From the NCBI GenBank assembly GCA_037718865.1, contig JBBJMP010000030.1, forward strand, positions 3,348 through 67,347: a stretch of 64,000 nucleotides of DNA, given 5' to 3'. This document shows positions 36,058 to 44,426 of the stretch, piece after piece; positions within the stretch are counted from its first letter, which is position 1, and every line of letters begins with the position of its first letter. A program made the translations under genes and the position numbers. Below the pieces are notes generated by a model, which ran no database searches, was not told the origin of the DNA, and was given only the letters and a program-made list of their open reading frames with translations. This stretch comes from JADCRZ01 sp037718865 (GTDB lineage: Bacteria > Bacteroidota > Bacteroidia > Chitinophagales > Chitinophagaceae).

Positions 36058-36828
36058 ATGAAAGTTGTTATTCTTGCCGGCGGCCTGGGTACCCGGTTGT
36101 CGGAGGAAACGGTCATAAAGCCCAAACCCATGGTGGAAATCGGTGGCATGCCTATTATATGGCATATCATGAAAATTTATTCTACCTACGGATTCAATGA
36201 TTTTATCATTTGCCTCGGGTATAAAGGATATCTGATCAAAGAATATTTTTCCAATTATTTCCTACATAAATCAAATGTAACCATTGACTTAAAAGATAAC
36301 TCGCTTCAGGTGCACGATTCACAGGCGGAACCGTGGAAGATTACCCTGGTGGAAACTGGCATGAACACCATGACCGGTGGACGGATAAAGAGAATCAAAG
36401 ATTATGTGGGCAACGAAACATTTATGCTTACCTATGGCGATGGTGTTGCCAATGTGAACATAAATAACCTGGTTGATTTTCATCATCAGCACAAGAGCAT
36501 GGTGACCGTTACCTCGGTTCAACCTACCGGCAGATTCGGCGCCCTTAGCCTCAACGAGCAAGGGAAGGTAATATCATTTACCGAAAAGCCCAAAGGCGAC
36601 GGACACTGGATCAATGGTGGCTATTTTGTATGCGAGCCACCTATATTCGACTTTATTGAAGGAGACAGCACGTTGTGGGAACACCAGCCACTGGAAAGCA
36701 TTGCTAAAAAAGGAGAAATGTATGCTTACAAGCATAGTGGCTTCTGGAAACCAATGGATACGCTGAGAGATAAACTTGAGTTGGAAGAAGCCTGGGACAA
36801 AAATCAGGCGCCCTGGAAAATATGGTAA
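36058..36828 (+). CDS. rfbF: Glucose-1-phosphate cytidylyltransferase
   Basis: 256 residues. Makes CDP-glucose from CTP and glucose-1-phosphate, the first step of CDP-3,6-dideoxyhexose synthesis. Nucleotidyltransferase motifs: KVVILAGGLGTRLSEET with KPKPMVEIGGMPI, then IICLGYKGYLIKEYF, TYGDGVANVNI (metal-binding D), GRFGALSLNEQGKVISFTEK and HSGFWKPMDTLRDKLELEEA. Length and motifs match RfbF closely. The stop overlaps the rfbG start by seven bases. The other pathway genes follow on the same strand. Confidence 0.97.
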   Translation: MKVVILAGGLGTRLSEETVIKPKPMVEIGGMPIIWHIMKIYSTYGFNDFIICLGYKGYLIKEYFSNYFLHKSNVTIDLKDNSLQVHDSQAEPWKITLVETGMNTMTGGRIKRIKDYVGNETFMLTYGDGVANVNINNLVDFHHQHKSMVTVTSVQPTGRFGALSLNEQGKVISFTEKPKGDGHWINGGYFVCEPPIFDFIEGDSTLWEHQPLESIAKKGEMYAYKHSGFWKPMDTLRDKLELEEAWDKNQAPWKIW

Positions 36829-37922
36829 ACATGTTCCCCTTTTTGCAGGAAATTTACGGCGGCAAAAGAGTATTTCTTACAGGGCATACGGGATTTAAAG
36901 GGTCGTGGCTGCTTAAAGTATTGCATCTGCTTGGCGCCGAAGTAAAAGGTTACGCGCTCGATCCGGAGAATGAGTTTGACCTTTATCATCTGATAAAAGG
37001 CAATGAGATTTGCAACTCCGTTATACATGACCTGAGAAATAAAGAAAGACTGTCTGCTGAAGTGCGATCTTTCCGGCCAGATTTTATCTTCCATATGGCG
37101 GCCCAACCCCTGGTGCGGCTTTCCTACGATCTGCCTACAGAGACTTTTGAAGTAAATACTTTAGGAACAGCTTATCTGCTTGACGCTGTCAGGCATCTCG
37201 CCAACCCATGTACTGTTGTTCTCATTACTACTGATAAAGTATACCATAACCGCGAATGGGTTTATCCGTACCGGGAGAACGACAGGTTAGGCGGCTATGA
37301 TCCCTATAGTGCCAGTAAAGCCTGTGCCGAATTAATTATTGATTCTTATCATAAATCATTTTTTAATACTGCCAGATATGCTGAACACAAAAAAGGCATT
37401 GCAGTTGGCAGGGCCGGAAATGTAATTGGTGGAGGCGACTGGAATAAGGACAGATTATTGCCGGATATTGTCAGGGCTTTAAACAACGGTAAAAAGATTC
37501 TGCTACGAAACCCTGGGGCAGTCAGACCATGGCAACACGTATTAGATCCGTTAAGTGGTTATTTGTTATTAGGTGCAAAGGTTTTCAAGGATCCAGAACA
37601 CTATTCAGGAGCTTATAATTTTGGCCCTTATGCCGAAGATGTACTAACTGTAGTAAACCTGGTGCAGTTAGCTATGGAAAAATGGCAAGGAGGCGCTTAC
37701 GAAATTATTCAATCAGTTAACCAGCCTCATGAAGCAGGTTTATTAAAGCTTGACATCAACAAAACCATGCAGGAATTGAAGTGGAAGCCTGCGATGAACG
37801 CAGCACAGGCTATCACTCTCACAATTGACTGGTATAAGCAGTATTATTCCTTTGCAGAAAAGGGAATGGATTTGTTTACGGAAGAACAAATTCGTATTTA
37901 TTTCGAAAACCTTAAAATGTAG
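36822..37922 (+). CDS. rfbG: CDP-glucose 4,6-dehydratase
   Basis: 366 residues, extended SDR. Converts CDP-glucose to CDP-4-keto-6-deoxyglucose. Seen: VFLTGHTGFKGSWLLKVLHL (NAD loop GxTGFxGxW), FIFHMAAQPLVRLSYDLPTE, ITTDKVYHNREWVYPY, the catalytic Y-x-x-x-K in YDPYSASKACAELI, and AGNVIGGGDWNKDRLLPDIV. These match RfbG, including the W after the GxxG loop. Start is at 36822 or 36831; both are in frame. It overlaps rfbF, so translation is coupled. Confidence 0.96.
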   Translation: MVNMFPFLQEIYGGKRVFLTGHTGFKGSWLLKVLHLLGAEVKGYALDPENEFDLYHLIKGNEICNSVIHDLRNKERLSAEVRSFRPDFIFHMAAQPLVRLSYDLPTETFEVNTLGTAYLLDAVRHLANPCTVVLITTDKVYHNREWVYPYRENDRLGGYDPYSASKACAELIIDSYHKSFFNTARYAEHKKGIAVGRAGNVIGGGDWNKDRLLPDIVRALNNGKKILLRNPGAVRPWQHVLDPLSGYLLLGAKVFKDPEHYSGAYNFGPYAEDVLTVVNLVQLAMEKWQGGAYEIIQSVNQPHEAGLLKLDINKTMQELKWKPAMNAAQAITLTIDWYKQYYSFAEKGMDLFTEEQIRIYFENLKM

Positions 37923-38016
37923 ATGGTGCCTTTACAAGTTGATTCGGAATTGACTGATGATGCAACCGGGTCTTCTTATTGCTTTGTAATTGTTTTAATA
38001 AGTAATAAGCTTTAAC

Positions 38017-38892
38017 GTGAAGAAAAAGATTCTGATTACAGGTGGCACTGGTTATTTGGGAAGTCATATCATTAATGCGCTAAAAGGCTATCATGATTTC
38101 ATCCTTCTTACAAGAAAAAGTTCAAGGTTTCACAGATTAGAAGCGTCTATCCATCGTATTCAGGTAATTGATCTTGAAGATTTTGATCAACAGAAAGCTT
38201 CAGTCCTGGAGATTGATATTTTTATTCATTGCGCCACTCAGTATGGAAAAAAAGATGCTGATGCTGTTTCTGTTTTAGAAGCCAATTTGATGCTGCCATT
38301 ACGAATTTTAGGGATCTTTCAACGGATAGGAAAAAAAATAACATATATTAATACAGATACGATCCTCGAGAAACACATCAGTGCGTATTCATTGTCTAAA
38401 AGTCAGCTTAAGGAATGGATGCCCATTTTTTTAAAAGACGTGGCTTTCATAAATGTTAAACTGGAACACTTTTATGGTCCTTTGGACGATAAAAGCAAGT
38501 TTGTGAGCTTTATCATGCATGCCTTCATGAACAATCAACCGGCTATCGATCTTACAAGGGGTGAGCAAACCCGTTATTTTACCTTTATTGATGATATCGT
38601 TTCAGCTTTTGAGGTCATCATCGCTAAGATCGATCAGTTCCCAACCGGACTTACTGAGTTTGAGGTATCAGGAGACCAACCCGTCACCATAAAGAGATTT
38701 ATTTCGTTAGTGCAACAGATCACAGGCAATAATATTACCAAGCTCAACTTTGGAGCTATTCCTTACAGAAATGGTGAAGTGATGAATGTTTCCATTGATA
38801 CTACCGGCATCAAAAAATTAGGCTGGCGGGCCAAAGTTGACCTGACTGATGGGTTAAAACAAACATTTGAAACTGATAAACGTAATTTATGA
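38017..38892 (+). CDS. NAD-dependent epimerase/dehydratase, probable CDP-paratose (or abequose) synthase
   Basis: 291 residues, SDR fold, starting at GTG. KILITGGTGYLGSHIINAL is the NAD(P) loop; FIHCATQYGKK and INTDTILEKHISAYSLSKSQ (Y-x-x-x-K) are the active-site region; FINVKLEHFYGPLDDKSKFV and RYFTFIDDIVSAF follow. This pattern is that of RfbS/RfbJ-like reductases that reduce CDP-3,6-dideoxy-4-ketoglucose. Because the next gene is RfbE, which epimerises CDP-paratose, RfbS activity is the better guess. Its stop overlaps rfbE by four bases. The exact product cannot be told from the sequence alone. Confidence 0.78.
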   Translation: MKKKILITGGTGYLGSHIINALKGYHDFILLTRKSSRFHRLEASIHRIQVIDLEDFDQQKASVLEIDIFIHCATQYGKKDADAVSVLEANLMLPLRILGIFQRIGKKITYINTDTILEKHISAYSLSKSQLKEWMPIFLKDVAFINVKLEHFYGPLDDKSKFVSFIMHAFMNNQPAIDLTRGEQTRYFTFIDDIVSAFEVIIAKIDQFPTGLTEFEVSGDQPVTIKRFISLVQQITGNNITKLNFGAIPYRNGEVMNVSIDTTGIKKLGWRAKVDLTDGLKQTFETDKRNL

Positions 38893-39917
38893 AAGTTGTG
38901 ATTACCGGTGGGTGTGGCTTTTTAGGATCAAATATCGCCCAGGCTATATTAAAAAGGGGCGACGATCTATTTATCATCGATAATTTATCAAGACTTGGCT
39001 CAGATAAAAACTATGAATGGTTGCAATCGATCGGCGCATTTCGTTTATTTCAAACAGACATAAGGAATACCAATGACATCGCTTCCATAATCAAAGACCA
39101 TCAGCCTAATGTTATCTATCACCTGGCGGGGCAAGTAGCCATGACAACTTCTTTAGCTGATCCGAGGCTGGATTTCGAGATCAATGTTTTAGGAACTATA
39201 AATGTCCTGGAAGCGGTACGTAATTTCTCCCCACATTCCATTGTCGTGTATTCTTCCACAAACAAGGTTTATGGCGATCTGGAATGGGCGGAATATGAAG
39301 AAAAGACAACACGTTATGAAGCAAAGGATTTTCCAAATGGTTTTTCAGAAGCTACCCAATTAGACTTCCATTCCCCCTATGGCGTATCTAAAGGTTCTGC
39401 GGATCAATACTGCCTCGACTATGCCCGGATGTTCGGATTAAATACGGTTGTATTCAGGCATTCATCTATGTTTGGCGGAAGACAGTTCTCAACTTATGAC
39501 CAGGGCTGGATCGGCTGGTTCTGTAGCCAGGCACTGTTGCAGAAACAAAACCGGGATACGCCGCCCTTCACTATTTCAGGAGATGGCAAGCAGGTACGTG
39601 ATGTGCTGTATGCCTCCGATATGGTTGAACTTTATCTACAGTCAGCTGCACACATTACGAAAACCCGCGGTAATGCATTTAATATAGGCGGGGGGATGAA
39701 TAACAGTTTATCCCTGCTGGAGCTCTTCCGGGTTTTAGAAGGAATGCTGGGTATAGAGATAAGGTACGAAAAAATTGCACCAAGGGTGAGCGACCAAAAA
39801 GTTTTTGTTGCTGATTTAACCAAAATAAATAGCAGGATAGGATGGCAACCAAAAGTTACCGCTGAAGAAGGTATAGGTTATATGCTTAATTGGCTTGGTA
39901 AAGGAGAAAACAAATAA
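38889..39917 (+). CDS. rfbE: CDP-paratose 2-epimerase
   Basis: 342 residues, SDR. Converts CDP-paratose to CDP-tyvelose. Seen: VVITGGCGFLGSNIAQAILK, VIYHLAGQVAMTTSLADPRL, YSSTNKVYGDLEWAEYEE, the family block FSEATQLDFHSPYGVSKGSA (Y-x-x-x-K), FRHSSMFGGRQFSTYDQGW and GKQVRDVLYASDMVELY. The Q-L-D-F-H-S-P-Y-G-V-S-K and G-R-Q-F-x-T-Y-D-Q-G-W-I stretches are particular to RfbE-type epimerases. It is coupled to the upstream reductase and is followed without a gap by a membrane protein gene. Confidence 0.92.
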   Translation: MKVVITGGCGFLGSNIAQAILKRGDDLFIIDNLSRLGSDKNYEWLQSIGAFRLFQTDIRNTNDIASIIKDHQPNVIYHLAGQVAMTTSLADPRLDFEINVLGTINVLEAVRNFSPHSIVVYSSTNKVYGDLEWAEYEEKTTRYEAKDFPNGFSEATQLDFHSPYGVSKGSADQYCLDYARMFGLNTVVFRHSSMFGGRQFSTYDQGWIGWFCSQALLQKQNRDTPPFTISGDGKQVRDVLYASDMVELYLQSAAHITKTRGNAFNIGGGMNNSLSLLELFRVLEGMLGIEIRYEKIAPRVSDQKVFVADLTKINSRIGWQPKVTAEEGIGYMLNWLGKGENK

Positions 39918-41129
39918 ATGACGCTGTTTAAAGATATATCTAAGGTCAGGACAATCTCTACCATTGTTTTTTGTGGAGTATTCTTTGGATTGATACGTTC
40001 CTATTTTGTAGGACATCTGCATGGAGACCAGTATCCCTACTCCACCTTTTTATTTGAACCCGGAGACCGGTTCAAGGATTTGTTCAACATGATAACGATC
40101 ACCTCAAAGAACAATCCTTACCTGACAACAGATCCATTTCCATCCAACTATTTCCCCATCGGTAATAGCTTCTTTTATCTTTTTTCATTGCTTGGCAATA
40201 AGATGCTTATAGCGGGTTGTTTTTTGGGGCTTTTCCTTATCCTTTACTTCTGGCTGTTAGCCAGATATTTACAAAACTTTTTCAGCAGATATTTCCTCGA
40301 GGTACTGATCATCTTCTTTTTTTCTTATCCCATGTTTTTTAATGTCGACCGGCTAAATATTGAGCTGTATAACTTTCTGCTATGCTTTTTGTGGATGTAC
40401 TTTAGAGATAAGGGCAAACCCCTCCCTGCGGGCCTGTTTTTAGCGCTATCCATTTCTATGAAGCTGTACACGGGGGTTTTTATTATTCTATATCTAAAAG
40501 AAAAAAAATACAAGGAAGCCTTTTTCATCCTGCTTTTTTGTGGAGTTCTGTCAGTACTGTCTATGCTTTCGTTTGATGGAGGGTTCCTTGTGAACCTCCA
40601 GGCCATGTTAGCCGGCTTTAAGTCGTTTAATTATAGGTACGTCGAATCCGGATATGGTTTTCATCATAATCATTCCATGTTTATAGCCTTCAAACTTTTG
40701 TACGTATTAGCCATCAAGTTTTCTACCGGTGGCTATTTAAATCTAAAACCGGAGGCGATCAACAGCCTGTTGCCTTTTTACTCTATTCTTACGTTCGTGC
40801 TGTTTGGTTTGATTGTATTTTATGTTTTAAGGAAGAATCTGCCTGCCTGGATGAATATTTTTTTGTTAACCTCGGCTATTCTGCTGTTTCCACATGTTTC
40901 CTTTGACTATAAACTGATATTTGTTTATTTGCCGTTGTTATACTTTTTAAAGGAAAAGAGAATTTTTACAAACGATTTGCTGTATGCTGCCGGGTTCGGC
41001 CTGCTTCTGATACCTCATAATTACATCTATTTTTTCCACGACGTTAGCATATCCACATTTATTTATCCGGCAGTTATAATGTTAATGGTCACATTTATTC
41101 TTATAAAAACACGAAATGTCCAACATTGA
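39918..41129 (+). CDS. Polytopic membrane glycosyltransferase-like protein (DUF2029/GT87 type)
   Basis: 403 residues with about ten membrane helices (for instance TISTIVFCGVFFGLIRSYF, MLIAGCFLGLFLILYFWLLA, YLPLLYFL). The first periplasmic loop carries NPYLTTDPFPSNYFPIGNSF, the position of the catalytic acidic residue in polyprenyl-phosphate-dependent GT-C enzymes, and KLYTGVFIILYLKEKKYKEA resembles the family's K-x-x-P-like region. It probably uses a lipid-linked sugar made by the next gene product. The function is inferred from topology and context. It starts one base after rfbE and overlaps the next gene by 14 bases. Confidence 0.65.
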   Translation: MTLFKDISKVRTISTIVFCGVFFGLIRSYFVGHLHGDQYPYSTFLFEPGDRFKDLFNMITITSKNNPYLTTDPFPSNYFPIGNSFFYLFSLLGNKMLIAGCFLGLFLILYFWLLARYLQNFFSRYFLEVLIIFFFSYPMFFNVDRLNIELYNFLLCFLWMYFRDKGKPLPAGLFLALSISMKLYTGVFIILYLKEKKYKEAFFILLFCGVLSVLSMLSFDGGFLVNLQAMLAGFKSFNYRYVESGYGFHHNHSMFIAFKLLYVLAIKFSTGGYLNLKPEAINSLLPFYSILTFVLFGLIVFYVLRKNLPAWMNIFLLTSAILLFPHVSFDYKLIFVYLPLLYFLKEKRIFTNDLLYAAGFGLLLIPHNYIYFFHDVSISTFIYPAVIMLMVTFILIKTRNVQH

Positions 41130-41805
41130 TATAATCATTCCTGCTTACGAAGAATATGAAAATCTTCAGTTATTACTTCCGAGAATCATAACTGTCCTTG
41201 ATACCGCCGGATTAGATTACAGGGTAATGCTGATGGATAGGGTGACATCAACCGACAAAACACCGGAGCTTCAACTGCTACACCCTAAAGTATGCGTTTT
41301 CAACCGGTATCCTACGGATTCATATGGTGATGCAGTACGTCATGGAATCAGGCAAAGTGAGGCTGAGTATATGTTGTTTATGGATGCAGACGGTTCGCAT
41401 GATCCGGAGTTTATTTTACGGTTGTTAGAACAGAAGAAAAACGGTGAAATCATCATTGCTTCGCGGTACGTCGAGGGCGGGGGATCACATAACGGACCCG
41501 TCTTAAAGTTTATGAGCATGCTGGTAAATTTATCCTACCGGGTAATTTTACAAATTCCGGCAAAAGACGTCTCTAATAGTTTCAAGCTGTATAAAAGCGA
41601 TATTTTAAAACCGCTCCTGTTAAAGTGCAACAATTTCGATATTATAGAAGAGATCCTGTATAAGACATTAAAGGTTAATAAAAAAATAAGGATTGTTGAA
41701 ATTCCTTATTTCTTTAAAGAAAGAATACATGGTAATACCAAACGCGATTTGATCAGCTTCTCGTTTTCTTTCCTGTATACCTTAATCAGGCTGAGGCTTT
41801 CCTAA
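41116..41805 (+). CDS. Polyprenyl-phosphate glycosyltransferase-like GT2 protein
   Basis: 229 residues, similar to dolichyl-phosphate mannose synthases. IDIIIPAYEEYENLQLLLPR is the usual start, and MLFMDADGSHDPEFI with IIASRYVEG-GSHNGPVLK matches the family's DADGSH and 'SRY--GG' blocks. The first motif is odd: instead of VDDGSTDGT the sequence is LMDRVTSTDKTPE, so the D-D-x-S is altered. There is no C-terminal membrane helix pair. It probably charges a polyprenyl phosphate for the membrane protein encoded just upstream, with which it overlaps. The altered motif makes activity less sure. Confidence 0.82.
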   Translation: MSNIDIIIPAYEEYENLQLLLPRIITVLDTAGLDYRVMLMDRVTSTDKTPELQLLHPKVCVFNRYPTDSYGDAVRHGIRQSEAEYMLFMDADGSHDPEFILRLLEQKKNGEIIIASRYVEGGGSHNGPVLKFMSMLVNLSYRVILQIPAKDVSNSFKLYKSDILKPLLLKCNNFDIIEEILYKTLKVNKKIRIVEIPYFFKERIHGNTKRDLISFSFSFLYTLIRLRLS

Positions 41806-41831
41806 GCAATGAAGGCTTACATTTGTGTCTG

Positions 41832-42023
41832 CTTTGTGTTTCCTCTTTGCGGATCATTGTGGTCTATTTAACCACAAAGGCACACAAAGTGTCCGCAAAG
41901 ACTCACAAAGATATTTTGGAAACGGCCCTTTGTGTTTCCTCTTTGCGGATCATTGTGGTCTATTTAACCACAAAGGCACACAAAGTGTCCGCAAAGACTC
42001 ACAAAGATATTTTGGAAACGGCC
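41832..42023. repeat. Two tandem 96-bp palindromic repeats (CTTTGTG/CACAAAG family)
   Basis: The copies start at 41832 and 41928 and look identical. Each folds on itself: CTTTGTG ... CTTTGCGGA ... TTGTGGT-ctattta-ACCACAA ... TCCGCAAAG ... CACAAAG, a hairpin of about 80 bases. The family resembles the single palindrome at 27935-28027. It lies between the GT2 gene and rfbH and could block read-through between them. The period of 96 gives apparent open frames that are not genes. Confidence 0.85.
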
Positions 42024-42109
42024 CAAAGGGCTTAACTTAATGACATTGCCCGCTGGAAATCATTTGGCAAAGCCCGTGTTGCTTTGCCTTTATATAATAT
42101 AATAAGATA

Positions 42110-43432
42110 ATGATGGTAACGGAAACAGTGAACGGTGTTTTTTCGGTAAACGCCAGGGAACTTATAAAGCAAAAGCTGCATAGAAAGATCATACCCGGTG
42201 AAAACTATATACCTGTCACCGGCAAAATAATAGACGAAGACGATATTATGCTGGGCCTGGAGTCAGTGCTTGACGGCTGGCTCACAGCCGGTCGCTTTGC
42301 TGCAGAATTCGAACGGGAACTGGCGAGGTTTTTCGGATCGCGCTTTTCACTATTGGTCAATTCAGGGTCTTCAGCAAACCTGTTAGCCTTTTATACATTA
42401 ACATCTCCCAAGTTAGGCGATGAGGCCATTAAACCCGGGGATGAAGTAATATCAGTAGCAGCAGGATTCCCTACTACGGTAAATCCCGTATTCCAGTTTG
42501 GATGTGTACCTGTTTTTGTGGATATAGATATTCCTACATACAACATAAAAGCAGCAGACATCGAAGCGGCGGTTACACCGAAAACTAAAGCCATATTTAT
42601 AGCGCATACCTTAGGCAACCCTTTCAACCTGGATGTGGTGATGGAGGTTGCCCGGAAGCATAATCTATGGGTGATAGAAGATGACTGCGATTCACTCGGT
42701 GCCACCTACCGAAATAAAAAGACCGGCACATTTGGCGACCTGGCAACATTATCCTTTTATCCGGCACATCATATTACGATGGGCGAAGGCGGGGCTGTGC
42801 TGATCAACAATCCCAAGCTGAAAAAAATCGCGGAGAGCTTCAGGGATTGGGGGCGTGATTGCTGGTGCGAACCAGGCAAGGATAATACCTGCGGACAAAG
42901 ATTCGGCCATCAACTGGGCGACCTGCCCTTTGGATACGACCATAAATATACCTACTCTCACATAGGCTTTAATCTGAAAGCTACAGATATGCAGGCGGCT
43001 TTCGGGCTGAGCCAATTAAAAAAAGCAAACCACTTTGTGGAGCGACGCAGGGAAAACTTCAGCCTGCTGTACGATAAAATGAAAAAGTTTGAAGAACATT
43101 TTATACTTCCGGAAGCTACAGAACATGCGAAACCGAGTCCGTTTGGATTTTTAATAACGATAAGGGATGGCTCACCAGTAAATAGAAATGCGCTGGTACA
43201 ATACCTGGAAGAAAATAAAATCGGCACCCGTTTATTGTTTGGCGGCAATCTTACCAAACAGCCCGCCTATAAAAATGCCAACTACAGAATTCTAAACAAT
43301 CTGGATAATACCGATAAGGTTATGAATGATTCCTTCTGGCTGGGCGTTTGGCCCGGACTTACAGAAGAACATTATGTATATATATCGGAGACAATTCAGG
43401 CATTTTTAAATAAACTGTATTCGGTTAATTAA
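42110..43432 (+). CDS. rfbH: CDP-4-dehydro-6-deoxyglucose 3-dehydratase (E1)
   Basis: 440 residues. PMP-dependent iron-sulfur enzyme that removes the C3 hydroxyl of CDP-4-keto-6-deoxyglucose, the step that makes a 3,6-dideoxyhexose. The usual PLP lysine is replaced by histidine: H220 in FYPAHHITMGEGGAV. Cysteines for the [2Fe-2S] cluster follow the family spacing C-x57-C-x-C-x7-C (C193, C251, C253, C261). Other blocks: LVNSGSSANLLAFYTL and IEDDCDSLGATY. It needs a reductase partner (RfbI/AscD, E3), which is not in the window. It lies on the same strand as the other dideoxysugar genes but is separated from them by a tandem palindrome. Confidence 0.96.
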   Translation: MMVTETVNGVFSVNARELIKQKLHRKIIPGENYIPVTGKIIDEDDIMLGLESVLDGWLTAGRFAAEFERELARFFGSRFSLLVNSGSSANLLAFYTLTSPKLGDEAIKPGDEVISVAAGFPTTVNPVFQFGCVPVFVDIDIPTYNIKAADIEAAVTPKTKAIFIAHTLGNPFNLDVVMEVARKHNLWVIEDDCDSLGATYRNKKTGTFGDLATLSFYPAHHITMGEGGAVLINNPKLKKIAESFRDWGRDCWCEPGKDNTCGQRFGHQLGDLPFGYDHKYTYSHIGFNLKATDMQAAFGLSQLKKANHFVERRRENFSLLYDKMKKFEEHFILPEATEHAKPSPFGFLITIRDGSPVNRNALVQYLEENKIGTRLLFGGNLTKQPAYKNANYRILNNLDNTDKVMNDSFWLGVWPGLTEEHYVYISETIQAFLNKLYSVN

Positions 43433-43493
43433 CAGATTAAGTCAGGATGCATAAAATTGAATCAAAGTCAGCGTCAAAATGGACTTTCCAAAG

Positions 43494-44270
43494 TCACAAA
43501 GATTTGACGAAATCTTTTAATTTTTTAATTATAGTTCTCCTTTGACCGAAACTTACAAAGTGTTTTTCCAGTTGTTCAGACCCCTTAAAGCTATGTTGGG
43601 GAGCCACTATACGTCTCTTTTCTATAACTAAGATGCTATCATAATAATGTAAACCGTAGATAGATTCAGTCAGATGGTTAAAAATCTTGTTTTTATCAGA
43701 ACCAACGGCATGCCAGCCATGTAAGTAATCTATTAGATTTTTACTAAATTCAATGAACGAATGCTTTTTTTTGAAGCCGCCGCCGTAATTCTTCCAATAT
43801 GAAGTATGAATGTCTTCACAAATGTATAGTCCGTCTTCCTTTACCAGTTCGAACAAAGAATTAAAGGTCATTGTTTGTTGTTTCATAGTATGACCTCCAT
43901 CATCTAACAGTACATGTACCGCAGGAACTTCATTTTTTAGCCCTTCCAGAAAATTTTCGTCTTCCTGTGATCCAATAATGACTTTTGTATTTCCATCTTC
44001 AAACTTTTTGCATTCGGGATTTACGTCAACACCGATAATAGTTGCTTTTTCACCGAAATACTTCCTCCACATTTCTAAAGAACCTCCATGTGCTACGCCA
44101 ATTTCCAAAAATACCAATTCTGTATTGCGGTATTTATGGAGGTAAGCGTCATAAACTTCAATGTAATGTTCCCATTTATGCAGCAAACGACCGTTATGCT
44201 TTTCAAATATTTGTCTTAAACTTTCCAAATAAGTATAATTTATAATGTTGCACTTCTGACCCACAGCCAT
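43494..44270 (-). CDS. Class I SAM-dependent methyltransferase (MycE/CmcI-like)
   Basis: 258 residues. A SAM-binding block FLEIGVAHGGSLEMWRKYF with TIIGVDVNPECKKF, then HVLLDDGGHTMKQQTMTFNS and GLYICEDIHTSYWKNYGGGF match sugar O-methyltransferases of the MycE type and CmcI-like proteins. The D-D-x-x-H and E-D aspartates may bind a metal. It is probably a sugar methylase of the polysaccharide locus. It lies between rfbH (convergent) and the flippase gene (divergent). The acceptor is unknown. Confidence 0.82.
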   Translation of the reverse strand: MAVGQKCNIINYTYLESLRQIFEKHNGRLLHKWEHYIEVYDAYLHKYRNTELVFLEIGVAHGGSLEMWRKYFGEKATIIGVDVNPECKKFEDGNTKVIIGSQEDENFLEGLKNEVPAVHVLLDDGGHTMKQQTMTFNSLFELVKEDGLYICEDIHTSYWKNYGGGFKKKHSFIEFSKNLIDYLHGWHAVGSDKNKIFNHLTESIYGLHYYDSILVIEKRRIVAPQHSFKGSEQLEKHFVSFGQRRTIIKKLKDFVKSL

Positions 44271-44426
44271 AGTCTCAGGGTCAGGATTCGGATGTTAAGA
44301 CAAAACTAATGTTATTTCAATTACCTGACCGAAGCAGGCACTTACAAACCTTAGTAACGAATGGCATGAACACACTGCAACCTGAATCACCTTATTCTTG
44401 GTTAAACTTATTACTTTCGTTTCATA

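Noticed and set aside
41832..42023. Two-repeat CRISPR array
   Set aside because: There are no spacers and no cas genes, and the unit is a long palindrome.
41823..42040. Two overlapping open frames with repeated peptide (70-71 codons)
   Set aside because: They are created by two 96-bp palindromic repeats whose period is divisible by three; codon content is not gene-like and no family is matched.
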